The notes under the pieces were generated by a model, which did not search any database, was not told where the DNA came from, and saw only the letters and a list, made by a program, of their open reading frames with translations. A stretch of 64,000 nucleotides of DNA from Chitinophaga pinensis (GTDB lineage: Bacteria; Bacteroidota; Bacteroidia; Chitinophagales; CAMDFR01): NCBI GenBank assembly GCA_945860705.1, contig CAMART010000007.1, positions 1 through 64,000 of the forward strand, in the 5' to 3' direction. The stretch's first letter is position 1. The number at the start of each line of letters is the position of its first letter. The translations under genes and the position numbers were made by a program. Positions 24,721 to 34,276 of the stretch are shown piece after piece.

Positions 24721-25952
24721 TTGTATATATTTCCATTTATATATACAGATTCAATACAGTTTTCTCCAAATGAATAAGGTATATAAGTAAGTGAAGGAAT
24801 TTCTTTAGTAATAATAAAATTTGCTAATTTATTTTTGGTAATACTGCCCAACTTATATTCGAGTTCCATAGCATGAGCTCCATTTATAGTCAGGGCATTT
24901 AATGCTTCATTAGGTCTCATTTTTAATTTTATACAAGCAAGTGAGAATAAAAAAGACATATTTCCGCTTGGTGTACTTCCAGGATTATAATCGCTTGCTA
25001 GAGCCACAGGTATATTATTCTCCATCAGCGCGCGTGCAGGAGCAAACGGAATACCTAAAAAGAATGAACATGAAGGCAATAAGGTAGCAATAGTATTGCT
25101 ATTCTTTAAGTTTGAAATAGCTTCATCATCCATACATTCTAAATGGTCTACAGATATTGCATTATTTTTAACACCTACTTGAACACCTCCAGAAATATTT
25201 AATTGATTGGCATGTATTTTTGGTTTTAAACCATTTTTTATTCCTGCCTGTAATATTCTATCAGTTTCTATAGTAGAGAAAAATCCATCTTCACAAAAAA
25301 CATCTATGTATTCAGCTAATTTTTCAGAAGCTATTTTTGGAATCATTTCATCTATTATTAACTTTATATATGCCTCATGATTATTTTTATACTGTTGAGG
25401 ATATGAATGAGCTCCTAAAAATGTAGCTTTTATGGGTATAGGAAATGCTTCATTAAGCCTTTTTATTACTCTCAGCATTTTTAATTCTGCTTCAGTACTT
25501 AATCCATAGCCACTTTTTATTTCTATTGCTCCAGTTCCTTGTTTTATCAATCTATGCAGTCTTTCTGATGCGCTTTGAAATAATTCTTCTTCACTAGTTT
25601 CATGTATTTTTCTAGCAGAATTTAATATACCTCCACCTGCATTGGCTATATCTTCATAACTTTTGCCTTCTATTTTCATCAAAAATTCTTCTTCTCTACT
25701 TTTCGCAAATACTATATGAGTATGCGAATCACACCAAGTAGGGAATATCATCTTTCCACTACAGTCTAAAATATTTTCAATGTCAGTAGGACATTCATCC
25801 ATTTTTCCATATGAATGTATCAGATTATGTTCTACTACTAAGTATGCATTTTCTATTTTAGGCATATAATTCATGTTTAAACCTTTGATTACATCTGTAT
25901 TAGCATCTCTAATTTGAAGCAATTCCTTAATATTTGTAAATAGAGTTTTCAT
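24717..25952 (-). CDS. hutI: imidazolonepropionase
   Basis: 411 residues, the third enzyme of histidine degradation (imidazolonepropionate to formiminoglutamate), amidohydrolase fold. Metal and substrate residues are in FPTWCDSHTHIVFAKSREEE (about 70), EIKSGYGLSTEAELK (about 150), KIHANQLNISGG (about 242), SVDHLECM (about 264) and ALASDYNPGSTP (about 313). No other hut gene is in the window. It is divergent from aroC, with 74 nt between. Confidence 0.94.
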   Translation of the reverse strand: MKTLFTNIKELLQIRDANTDVIKGLNMNYMPKIENAYLVVEHNLIHSYGKMDECPTDIENILDCSGKMIFPTWCDSHTHIVFAKSREEEFLMKIEGKSYEDIANAGGGILNSARKIHETSEEELFQSASERLHRLIKQGTGAIEIKSGYGLSTEAELKMLRVIKRLNEAFPIPIKATFLGAHSYPQQYKNNHEAYIKLIIDEMIPKIASEKLAEYIDVFCEDGFFSTIETDRILQAGIKNGLKPKIHANQLNISGGVQVGVKNNAISVDHLECMDDEAISNLKNSNTIATLLPSCSFFLGIPFAPARALMENNIPVALASDYNPGSTPSGNMSFLFSLACIKLKMRPNEALNALTINGAHAMELEYKLGSITKNKLANFIITKEIPSLTYIPYSFGENCIESVYINGNIYN

Positions 25953-25970
25953 TCAATTGTTATTATTTTA

Positions 25971-25978
25971 CAAAAATA
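25971..25978 (-). promoter_or_regulatory. -7 box upstream of hutI
   Basis: Minus strand TATTTTTG fits TAnnTTTG, 18 nt before the hutI start. The sequence around it is A/T-rich, so a chance match is possible. Confidence 0.4.
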
Positions 25979-26026
25979 TAAGTTTTATAAGCATGAAAAG
26001 TAGAATACTTCGTAAATTCGCACTTC

Positions 26027-27106
26027 ATGGCAGGCAACAGTTTTGGAAAAATATTTACTATTACATCTTATGGCGAATCTCATGGAATTGGGATTGGAGT
26101 TGTAATAGATGGATGTCCTTCTGGACTAGAAATAGATCAAGATTTTATTAAGCAAGAACTTGATAGAAGAAAGCCTGGTCAATCAGATATCACTACATCT
26201 AGAAATGAAGATGATTCTTTTGAAATACAATCAGGAATATTAAATGGAATATCAATAGGAGCTCCTATTTCATTTTTTGTAAAAAACAAAGATTCAAAAA
26301 GTAAAGATTATAGCTCTCTTACATATACATATAGACCTTCGCATGCAGATTTTACTTACGAAAAAAAATATGGGATAAGAGATATAAATGGAGGTGGGAG
26401 GTCAAGTGCTAGAGAAACTGTAGCAAGAGTAATAGCAGGTGCTGTGGCTAAATTAATTTTAAAAAAATACAATATACATATCACAGCATACGTTTCTTCT
26501 ATTTCGGATATTAAGTGTACAAAATCATATGAAGAATTGGATATGTCAACTACAGAATCAAATAAAGTGAGATGTCCAGATAAAGAAACTAGTGATAAAA
26601 TGATATTAGCGATTGAGAATGCAAAAGATGCAGGTGATTCGCTGGGTGGTATTATCACTTGCGTAGTCAAAAATACACCAATAGGTTTAGGTGAACCTGT
26701 ATACGATAGGATAGAAGCAGATTTGGCAAAAGCGATGCTAAGTATTAATGCTACAAAAGGATTTGAGATAGGTAGTGGATTTATAGGTACACAAATGAAA
26801 GGTAGCGAACATAATGATGTATTTGAAAATGTAGATGGAAGTATTAAAACTAAAACTAATTTTTCAGGAGGTGTGCAAGGAGGAATTACAAACGGAATGG
26901 ATATATATTTCAATGTAGCATTTAAACCAACTTCAACAATCTATAAAGAACAAGATACTATAGATAAAGAGGGAAATAATGTAAAATTAAAAATGGATGG
27001 AAGACACGATCCATGCGTAGTACCTAGGGCAGTGCCTATTGTAGAGGCTATGTGTGCATTAGTTTTAGTCGATCATCTACTTAGAAATAAACTTACAAGA
27101 ATTTAA
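26027..27106 (+). CDS. aroC: chorismate synthase
   Basis: 359 residues, the last step of the shikimate pathway (EPSP to chorismate, with reduced FMN). Signatures are [21 protein letters not shown] (about 10), [10 protein letters not shown] (about 104), [13 protein letters not shown] (about 125), [13 protein letters not shown] (about 283) and [14 protein letters not shown] (about 325). It heads a compact plus-strand set with the short-chain dehydrogenase, a D-Ala-D-Ala peptidase and an amidohydrolase. Confidence 0.96.
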   Translation: MAGNSFGKIFTITSYGESHGIGIGVVIDGCPSGLEIDQDFIKQELDRRKPGQSDITTSRNEDDSFEIQSGILNGISIGAPISFFVKNKDSKSKDYSSLTYTYRPSHADFTYEKKYGIRDINGGGRSSARETVARVIAGAVAKLILKKYNIHITAYVSSISDIKCTKSYEELDMSTTESNKVRCPDKETSDKMILAIENAKDAGDSLGGIITCVVKNTPIGLGEPVYDRIEADLAKAMLSINATKGFEIGSGFIGTQMKGSEHNDVFENVDGSIKTKTNFSGGVQGGITNGMDIYFNVAFKPTSTIYKEQDTIDKEGNNVKLKMDGRHDPCVVPRAVPIVEAMCALVLVDHLLRNKLTRI

Positions 27107-27132
27107 ATTAATTATAAAAACAAAGGAAGAAA

Positions 27133-27846
27133 TTGGATTATTATTTTATTACAGGAACAAGTAGTGGCTTAGGATATGCACTAGCAAAACAACTGACTAA
27201 CGACAAAAATAATTTTGTAGTCGGATTTGCTAGACATCTAGAATTAGAAAGATCGAACTATAGTCATAAACATATAGACTTATCTTCGATTGATAACATT
27301 TTGGATTATGATTTTCCAAATATGAATAACGCATCGAGTATTACTTTGATAAACAATGCAGCAACACTTGGAGAGATAGCCTACATAGGGAATTTATCAG
27401 ATGAAAGACTCGCTTCTACACTTACTATAGATATAATAGCTCCAGCTATATTTTGCAATAAATTTATGCGCAAATACAAAACTATAGATGTACCAAAAAC
27501 TATTATTAATATAGGTAGTGGTGCTTCTAAATCACCCTATGATGGCTGGGGAGCATATTGTACAGCAAAAGCTGGACTTGAAATGCTTTCTGATATTATA
27601 GAAAAAGAACAAGAAATAACGGATACAGGTTTTAGAGTGCATAATATAGCTCCAGGTATTATAGATACAAAAATGCAAGAAGATATTAGAAATTCAAAAC
27701 ATGCAAACTTTAGTAGGCTTGATAAATTTGTAGAACTTAAAGAAGAGAATAAATTATATTCTCCAGATGATGTAGCTATAGAGCTTATTAGATTGATAAA
27801 AGACTCAAATTCACTACAAACAGTATCACATAGAATAGCTCTATAA
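27133..27846 (+). CDS. short-chain dehydrogenase/reductase
   Basis: 237 residues from a TTG, preceded by AAAGGAAG, one of few Shine-Dalgarno-like sequences in the window. NAD(P)-binding TGTSSGLG (about 8), NNAA (about 75) and the active-site Ser (GSGASKS, about 133) with YCTAK (about 146) are all present, followed by IAPGIIDTKM. The overall pattern is close to benzil/sepiapterin reductase-like enzymes; the substrate is unknown. Its stop overlaps the ATG of the next gene. Confidence 0.88.
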   Translation: MDYYFITGTSSGLGYALAKQLTNDKNNFVVGFARHLELERSNYSHKHIDLSSIDNILDYDFPNMNNASSITLINNAATLGEIAYIGNLSDERLASTLTIDIIAPAIFCNKFMRKYKTIDVPKTIINIGSGASKSPYDGWGAYCTAKAGLEMLSDIIEKEQEITDTGFRVHNIAPGIIDTKMQEDIRNSKHANFSRLDKFVELKEENKLYSPDDVAIELIRLIKDSNSLQTVSHRIAL

Positions 27847-29303
27847 TGAAAAATATTTTTTTAGGAATTAGTTTTATAATATGTTTTGTAGCTCATGCAC
27901 AACTCACTAAAACGCTTGAAGAAATAGAAAGACTCAAAATAGATAAAGATTTATCAAATGCTAGTTGGGGGGTTTGTATTATAGATAACACAGATGGAAG
28001 TTTACTTCTAGATAAAGACAAAGACAAATCACTCATACCAGCATCTTCTACAAAAACAATTACTACTGCTACAGCATTAGCTTTATTAGGAGAAGATTAT
28101 AAATATACCACACAAGTATATTATTCTGGTACTATATCTGATTCAATATTAGCCGGAGATATTATTATCAAGGGAAGTGGAGACCCAACTCTGGCTTCTC
28201 TAAAAATGGAGAATACTATTGATGATGCCCAATTTTTTAATACCATCATTTTAGCCTTAAAAAAACTTAGTATAAAAAAAATTGAAGGAAGAATCATTTG
28301 TGATGCTTCTTGTTTTAAAGAATTACCTATCCCAAGTACATGGAATTGGTCAGACATAGGCAATCATTTTGGTTCGGGCTCATTTGGTATCAATTTTTCT
28401 GATAATGAATTTGTACTAAAATGTAATCCTACTAAACCAAGTAAAGCGCCAGAAATTGAACTAAATCCAGCTATACCTTCACTCATACTTCATAATAATT
28501 TTGTATGTAGTGAAGCAACATATGATGGTGATGATGCATATATATATGGAGCACCATATTCCAATCATCGTTTTCTTGTAGGTCCAGTTCCGCTTGCTTC
28601 TGCTATAAAAGTAAAAGGAAGTTTACCTGATGCACCTATGTATCTTGCACAATTACTTACTGAAAAAATAGCACTTTCAGGGATTTCTATTACTAAATAC
28701 CCAACTACTGATAGAATATTAGATGAAGACAGAGATATATTGCCTTCAAGTAATTTACAAAATATTACTTCTTTTTCATCTCCTAGTTTAAAAGAAATCA
28801 TAAAAGCGACAAACCAAAAAAGTTTAAATCTTTATGCAGAAACTATCTTAAAAACCATTGCGAAAGAAAAATCATCTAGTGCGTCTACTGAAAATGGATT
28901 GAAAATTATTAATGATTATTGGTCCCAAAAAGGAGTTAATCTTACTGGTTTTTATATGAACGATGGTAGTGGTCTTAGCAGGCATAATGCTATTAGTCCA
29001 TATCACTTCACACAAATCATGTTTGCTATATCAAAAGAAAATTATTATACTACTTTTAAAAATTCATTAGCAATAGCAGGTGTTTCTGGTACATTGAAAA
29101 GCTTATGTGTAGGTACAGATGCTTCAGGTAGAATCATTGCAAAAAGTGGAACTTTAGAGAGAGGTATTTCATACACTGGTTATGTAAAAAGTAGCTCTGG
29201 AAAAATATTGTCGTTCTCCATGATTTTTAATAACTACAATTGTACAAATACTATACTTAGAAAAAAGATAGAACAATTGATGATTTATATGAGTAAAATA
29301 TAA
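27846..29303 (+). CDS. dacB: D-alanyl-D-alanine carboxypeptidase/endopeptidase (PBP4 type)
   Basis: 485 residues with a signal peptide (GISFIICFVAHAQ). Penicillin-binding motifs are SSTK (SxxK, about 63-66, with the active Ser), SGLSRHN (SxN-like, about 374-380) and AKSGTLERG (KTG box as KSG, about 433). The large insert between the first two motifs is typical of class C PBP4/DacB. It trims or cuts peptidoglycan crosslinks in the periplasm. It starts inside the stop codon of the dehydrogenase gene (TAATGA), so it is cotranslated. Confidence 0.92.
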   Translation: MKNIFLGISFIICFVAHAQLTKTLEEIERLKIDKDLSNASWGVCIIDNTDGSLLLDKDKDKSLIPASSTKTITTATALALLGEDYKYTTQVYYSGTISDSILAGDIIIKGSGDPTLASLKMENTIDDAQFFNTIILALKKLSIKKIEGRIICDASCFKELPIPSTWNWSDIGNHFGSGSFGINFSDNEFVLKCNPTKPSKAPEIELNPAIPSLILHNNFVCSEATYDGDDAYIYGAPYSNHRFLVGPVPLASAIKVKGSLPDAPMYLAQLLTEKIALSGISITKYPTTDRILDEDRDILPSSNLQNITSFSSPSLKEIIKATNQKSLNLYAETILKTIAKEKSSSASTENGLKIINDYWSQKGVNLTGFYMNDGSGLSRHNAISPYHFTQIMFAISKENYYTTFKNSLAIAGVSGTLKSLCVGTDASGRIIAKSGTLERGISYTGYVKSSSGKILSFSMIFNNYNCTNTILRKKIEQLMIYMSKI

Positions 29304-29307
29304 AGAT

Positions 29308-30867
29308 ATGAGTAGCACACTATTTTATAATGCAAAGATATATTCTGTAAATAATACATTTGATATTTTCAAATATATGCTTGTAGATAATGGAATAATC
29401 AAATATATTGGAAACGAAATTCCTACTGAATCAATTGAAATTATTGATAAAATAGACTGTGAAGGTGTCACAATTTATCCAGGTTTCATCGACCCACATT
29501 GTCATTTTATAGATTTAGGTAAAACATATTTCACTGCAAAGCTACTTGATGCAAAATCGTTTGATGAGGTTATTGATATATGTTTAGAATTTCAAAAAAC
29601 GAATGATTCATCATGGCTACTAGGTAGAGGTTGGAATCAAAATAATTGGAGTGATAAAAAAATACCAACAAAAGAATTACTTGATAAATATTTCCCCGAT
29701 AATCCTGTACTTTTAATAAGAATAGATAGTCATATGGCTTTGGTCAATCAGAAAGCAATAGAGTTGACTGATTTACTAAATACATCATTTATAGAAAGTG
29801 GAGAAATAGAAATTAGTAAAAATATACCTACAGGTATCATTTTAGATAAAGCACTCTATCATGTTTTAGATTTTGTAAAACCAGATATATCTACTAAAAC
29901 TCAATACATTCAAAAAGCAACTGATGTTTGTTTTTCTTATGGACTCACCAGTGTAGGTGATGCATTTATGACTTATGAAGACTTTTTATTGTATTCAAAA
30001 ATGAATGAAAATAATGAGTTAAGAATAAATGTATATGGCATGTTAGTGCCTAGTATTGAAAATAAAAACTATTTAAAACAAAATGGTATATACAATACAA
30101 ATAAACTACATATTCATGCTGTAAAACATTTCGCTGATGGTGCTTTAGGTTCTCGAGGCGCAGCATTATTAGAACCATATACAGATGCGTCTGAAAACTA
30201 TGGAATGCTTTTAGAATCAGATGAATATTGGGATAACGAAGCACAATTTTGTATAGATAACAATCTTCAAATGGTCACACATGCAATCGGTGATGCAGCA
30301 AATAAACGAATCATAAATTTATACCATAAATATACAAGCAAAAGCAAAAACCTATTGCGTTGGAGAATAGAACATTTGCAAATGATAGATGAGGATGATT
30401 TGCAAAAGATAGTAGATGCGAGTATAGTGCCAAGTATTCAGAGTACTCATGGTACAAGTGATTATAGCTGGGCACCTAATAGAATAGGAGATGGGCGCAT
30501 GAAAAAATCATATAGGATAAAAGATATTTTAGATGCATGTGGATATATTGTCAATGGTAGTGATTTTCCAATAGAAAAACCAAATCCATTAAGAGGGTAT
30601 TATTCGTCAGTTGCAAGAAAAGATGATAATAAAAAACCCGAAAGTGGATTTTCCCCTGAACAAAAAATTGATAGGGTAGATGCATTAAAAAGTATGACTA
30701 TTTGGGCTGCATATGCTCAATTTGAAGAGCAGATAAAAGGAAGTTTGGAAGTAGGAAAGCATGCAGATTTTGTATTGACAGACATCGATATTATGGATTG
30801 TAAAGAAGATGAGATTTTAGATACTAAAGTTTTATCTACTTATGTAAGGGGGATTAAAGTATTTTAA
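29308..30867 (+). CDS. amidohydrolase, YtcJ-like
   Basis: 519 residues of the amidohydrolase-3 family. Metal-site motifs are FIDPHCHFIDLG (about 60), FADGALGSRGAALLEPY (about 274), HAIGDAAN (about 322), RIEHLQMI (about 347) and NGSDFPIE (about 420). The substrate cannot be read from sequence; relatives include exoenzyme regulators and N-substituted amide hydrolases. It starts 4 nt after dacB. Confidence 0.88.
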   Translation: MSSTLFYNAKIYSVNNTFDIFKYMLVDNGIIKYIGNEIPTESIEIIDKIDCEGVTIYPGFIDPHCHFIDLGKTYFTAKLLDAKSFDEVIDICLEFQKTNDSSWLLGRGWNQNNWSDKKIPTKELLDKYFPDNPVLLIRIDSHMALVNQKAIELTDLLNTSFIESGEIEISKNIPTGIILDKALYHVLDFVKPDISTKTQYIQKATDVCFSYGLTSVGDAFMTYEDFLLYSKMNENNELRINVYGMLVPSIENKNYLKQNGIYNTNKLHIHAVKHFADGALGSRGAALLEPYTDASENYGMLLESDEYWDNEAQFCIDNNLQMVTHAIGDAANKRIINLYHKYTSKSKNLLRWRIEHLQMIDEDDLQKIVDASIVPSIQSTHGTSDYSWAPNRIGDGRMKKSYRIKDILDACGYIVNGSDFPIEKPNPLRGYYSSVARKDDNKKPESGFSPEQKIDRVDALKSMTIWAAYAQFEEQIKGSLEVGKHADFVLTDIDIMDCKEDEILDTKVLSTYVRGIKVF

Positions 30868-31652
30868 ATAGACAAATTAGTAGCAATACCTAGCATCATA
30901 TGTTTTAAAATAGGGGTGCATTTTTCCTCACAACAAGCATAATATTTTTTGTGTTTCCTTTTTATTGATTTTGGAGAAATTCCCCACCAAAATTCAGCTA
31001 TAGCTAGAGGTTTCATTTCATTTTGAAATGCATATTGAAGCAATTTTGGTCCGGCACATTCACCAGTACCACTTGGAGGATTTTTATATAGAGTTTTTGG
31101 AAATAACTCATATACACCTTTCATCTCTTGATATTGATTAGTGAAATAATAATTATCAAAAAGTAATTTTTGTAATTGATTTGAATGTTTTTTTCTTTCT
31201 GATTTTAGTTGATTTATAAGAACTTTATTTTCTTTGTTATCTATATTATATAATGTAGCAATTCGTTCATTTATTTTTGATAGTTCTATCATGCCTGTAT
31301 TTAAAAATCCCTCTTCTGTTAGTGCATCATATATAGCTGGTACAAATAAGTCGTGAATATTTTTGCCTGCTAACTTTCCAGAAAATGCTACTAAAAAACC
31401 AATTTCTTTTTCTTTATTTTCTACTATAAGTACCCCAAACATTTTACCAATTGATGGCTCTATGTTATTTTTTTCTAATCCAAAATTATGTATCCAATCT
31501 TGCTGAGTTAATAAATAATCTTGTAATTGATGACTTGCTTCTATACATAATGGATGAGGTATTTCATCTTGTATATAGTTAAATATTTCAGGTATAAGGG
31601 CATTAGAAATTTCCTTATTGAATTTAATAAAATAAGAATTATTATTTATCAT
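30864..31652 (-). CDS. stand-alone N-terminal domain of an RluA-type pseudouridine synthase
   Basis: 262 residues from the chosen ATG. The sequence (IGKMFGVLIV, LVAFSGKLAGKNIHDLFVP, NPPSGTGECAGPKLLQYAF, IAEFWWGISPKSIKRKHKKY, and CCEEKC near the end) matches the extra domain found in front of RluA-type pseudouridine synthases in many Bacteroidota. The synthase domain itself (HRLD active site) is absent, and no second half is next to it. A start at 31679 would add MWRFFLIDT, but those bases are the terminator stem of the upstream gene, so MINNNSYF is preferred. The function of this domain is not established. Confidence 0.7.
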   Translation of the reverse strand: MINNNSYFIKFNKEISNALIPEIFNYIQDEIPHPLCIEASHQLQDYLLTQQDWIHNFGLEKNNIEPSIGKMFGVLIVENKEKEIGFLVAFSGKLAGKNIHDLFVPAIYDALTEEGFLNTGMIELSKINERIATLYNIDNKENKVLINQLKSERKKHSNQLQKLLFDNYYFTNQYQEMKGVYELFPKTLYKNPPSGTGECAGPKLLQYAFQNEMKPLAIAEFWWGISPKSIKRKHKKYYACCEEKCTPILKHMMLGIATNLSI

Positions 31653-31662
31653 AGTATCAATT

Positions 31663-31694
31663 AAAAAAAAACGCCACACAAAGTGTGACGTTTA
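31663..31694 (-). terminator. Rho-independent terminator after the CAP/OmpA-like gene
   Basis: Minus strand: AACGTCACAC, loop TTT, GTGTGGCGTT (one G-T pair), then eight or more T. It ends the gene at 31721-34114. Confidence 0.85.
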
Positions 31695-31720
31695 AGCTTT
31701 ATTAGGGTTTTGGGAGAGAA

Positions 31721-34114
31721 TTAATTACATGAAGCACAGTAAGATTCTTTAATCAAAGGATTTTCTAAATATTGGAAACTCAATTTTGGAGCACCAAATA
31801 ATTTACAAAATCTTGATTGATCAGCAGCTTTTGCTTTATCCATTGCTATTCTAAAATCTTTTGTAAAGATATTTTTTTCATCAGCTGCAGCTGCAGTTAA
31901 GTAAACAAAATATAACTCTGGATTTACATCTTTAGTTTCTAAGTATGGTGCAAGTATTTTGGTAGTATATTTCAAGTCATTATTAGCAGCAAATATATAA
32001 CCTAGTTTCAAAGCATTTTGCCAAGAAGCACCTTCTACATTAAATATTTTTTTGATTCTCTCCATACTTTCAGCTATCATAGGATTTCTATTATCTACAG
32101 AATCAAAATGACCCATGATTTTAAATTGGAACTCGAGATTTAATGCATCATTATACTTCTGTGGTACTTTGGTAGCATACAAAGCATCGATTCCTTTTTG
32201 GGTTTCACGTATTTGTTTTTCGTCTTTAAAGTCACCAAATCTAACATCATACATAAATTTATTGAATGCAGCAAAACCATTATCTGGAGATTTTTTATAT
32301 AGCTCTTCAAATTTAGCTCTTACAGATGGTGTCAATTCTCCACCAGCATTCAAGTAATTATCTAAGAATAATTGATTTATAATTAAAGAGGTAAAGTTTG
32401 GATTAGTAGGTATTTGCATAGTTAAGAATGGCGTTGCATCATATTTTTTGTCAAGTATTTTTCTAAATGCAAATTGCTGTATTTTTAGGGCTTTAGCACC
32501 ATCTTTTGCTTCTATTGCTTTTTTCAATTGAGAGATTACAAATGGTTGTTCGTTAGCACCTGATGCATCATATGTTACATTCATTTTTACACCTGCAAAT
32601 CTTTGTGCTTTTAGTATTGTATCTAATTTTTTGAATACTTCAGGATCACTAAGATTAGATCTTACCTCATCAAAAGTCATTGATTTAAAATAAGCCAAGT
32701 CTTTATTGTTTTTCACTTGTTGTTGCCATATATCCCACCCGTTAGAAGTAGTAACGTTTTGTGGTTTTACTAGATTACTATCATTTTTACCCATCTCTTG
32801 TATAGCACGCATGATGCTTTCAGATCTTTTTTGTTGAAGTCTAGTATTATTAGTAGTATCACCTTCTAGTGAAGAGTGAGCATCAATAAAGATATCATTG
32901 ATTTTATATTTAGGTTCATTTAAAGCGTCCATCATAGGTTTGATATCAGCCATTTTATAGTCAGATTTATTTACTTCAAAAGGTACTTTGAAATTTATAG
33001 AACCTTTTTCATTTGTAGGAACCCAACCACCAGGATTTAATATTGCTGTATCTGGGAAAATTGAAAGAATAGTTAAAGATTTTTGACCTCCATCTTCTGC
33101 ATATGAGCGTTTGATAGATTTACATACAGTACCATTTTGAACTACTAATAAGTTTATTTCATTATCTTCTGGTAGTTTTTTAAGTATAGAACCTTTGATT
33201 TTGCCTATGATACCATAGTATGATTTTGCTTTATCTCCACCTTCAGCTAAGTTTTTCTTTGGGCCAATAATTTTTGCAGAAGTATATGGTTTTACTACTG
33301 CACCTCTTGATGGTAATGAGGCGTTTAAGATATTTTCGCCTTCACATCTGTATTGTTTTCTCATTACAAATTCAATACTCAATGCATCATTATCTCTTTT
33401 TAAAAGGTTTTTTAGTTCTTTAAGATTGTCATAAGTTAAGTATACATACTTACCTTTTACTTCTATTCCATTATAAAGTTTTTTAAAATTACTAAATTTC
33501 TCACAAGCTTTACAATCTCTATCATTAGCAGTAGTACCTATAGCTTTTTTAGTGATTTTCATTGGTAATGTTTTCATTAGTTTCTTTAAGTCACCACCTG
33601 CTACGTCTATTCCTCCTAGTGTTTGAGAAACATATACTTTTTTCTTTTCAGCATCTAATACTATTGAATAACCTGAATAAAAATAATTAGCCATCAATAT
33701 TTTCTTTTGAGAAGCTTTACCAGTAGTAAGTTTTGATGCTATTTCTTTAGCAGCATCTTCATAAGTCATGATATCTTTTCCTTTAGCTATTCCTAGAATT
33801 ATTGCATTCCAGTCAGCCTTACTTTTAGAGCCTAGTTTTTTAAGACGAGCACTGATATCATCATCTATCTCTATTTTCATACCTTCTTTAAAATCGCTAG
33901 CTTGTGCTAATGCCGCCTTATCCAAAAGTGTATTTCTAGTAAGGTTTTCTAGTTTCATACTAGTTCTATATTCGTTTACTTTATCATTTACTAGATTTTC
34001 TAGTAATGTATTGTCAAACTCATTCAATACAATTGCTTCATTTTGAGCAAATGCGAAATTTGTAGACAGAATTAATGTAATTGATGCAATGAAGTGAAAT
34101 AAATGTTTTTTCAT
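31721..34114 (-). CDS. envelope protein with CAP-like and OmpA-like segments
   Basis: 797 residues from MKKHLFHF, which gives a clean signal peptide ending in NFAFAQ; a start 21 nt upstream adds a polar lead. Residues about 25-160 look like a CAP/SCP domain (VNEYRTSMKLENLTRNTLLD then KAALAQASDF). At about 400-440 there is an OmpA-like peptidoglycan-binding motif (INDIFIDAHSSLEGD then RLQQKRSESIMRAIQEMG). The last 250 residues are helical and repeat-like (TPR type). The C-terminus ends in CASC. A cell-wall-linked periplasmic role is inferred. A strong terminator follows. Confidence 0.65.
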   Translation of the reverse strand: MKKHLFHFIASITLILSTNFAFAQNEAIVLNEFDNTLLENLVNDKVNEYRTSMKLENLTRNTLLDKAALAQASDFKEGMKIEIDDDISARLKKLGSKSKADWNAIILGIAKGKDIMTYEDAAKEIASKLTTGKASQKKILMANYFYSGYSIVLDAEKKKVYVSQTLGGIDVAGGDLKKLMKTLPMKITKKAIGTTANDRDCKACEKFSNFKKLYNGIEVKGKYVYLTYDNLKELKNLLKRDNDALSIEFVMRKQYRCEGENILNASLPSRGAVVKPYTSAKIIGPKKNLAEGGDKAKSYYGIIGKIKGSILKKLPEDNEINLLVVQNGTVCKSIKRSYAEDGGQKSLTILSIFPDTAILNPGGWVPTNEKGSINFKVPFEVNKSDYKMADIKPMMDALNEPKYKINDIFIDAHSSLEGDTTNNTRLQQKRSESIMRAIQEMGKNDSNLVKPQNVTTSNGWDIWQQQVKNNKDLAYFKSMTFDEVRSNLSDPEVFKKLDTILKAQRFAGVKMNVTYDASGANEQPFVISQLKKAIEAKDGAKALKIQQFAFRKILDKKYDATPFLTMQIPTNPNFTSLIINQLFLDNYLNAGGELTPSVRAKFEELYKKSPDNGFAAFNKFMYDVRFGDFKDEKQIRETQKGIDALYATKVPQKYNDALNLEFQFKIMGHFDSVDNRNPMIAESMERIKKIFNVEGASWQNALKLGYIFAANNDLKYTTKILAPYLETKDVNPELYFVYLTAAAADEKNIFTKDFRIAMDKAKAADQSRFCKLFGAPKLSFQYLENPLIKESYCASCN

Positions 34115-34148
34115 ATTAGATATTGTATTAAACAAAAAAATTAAGTGT

Positions 34149-34156
34149 CAAAAGTA
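34149..34156 (-). promoter_or_regulatory. -7 box upstream of the CAP/OmpA-like gene
   Basis: Minus strand TACTTTTG fits TAnnTTTG, 34 nt before the MKKHLF start. No clear -33 element is seen. Confidence 0.4.
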
Positions 34157-34264
34157 ATCAATTTGCCATATAGATAGCTATTCAATTTTATTAACAATTT
34201 GTGTCTATAATCAACATTTTTGATTTCAGTTATTTCTTACTTATTATTCATAACTTAATTTTTA

Positions 34265-34272
34265 TAACTTTG
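34265..34272 (+). promoter_or_regulatory. -7 box almost touching the guaA start codon
   Basis: TAACTTTG is a full match to TAnnTTTG and ends only 4 nt before the guaA ATG at 34277. With the usual spacing, transcription would begin at or within a few bases of the ATG, giving a leaderless or near-leaderless mRNA. Confidence 0.55.
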
Positions 34273-34276
34273 CGAC

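Noticed and set aside
26356-26913. 185-codon minus-strand frame
   Set aside because: It lies wholly inside aroC, whose frame has all chorismate synthase motifs; the antisense protein shows no family pattern.
31653-31679. Upstream ATG (MWRFFLIDT) for the RluA-associated protein
   Set aside because: Its codons come from the terminator stem and T-run of the preceding gene.
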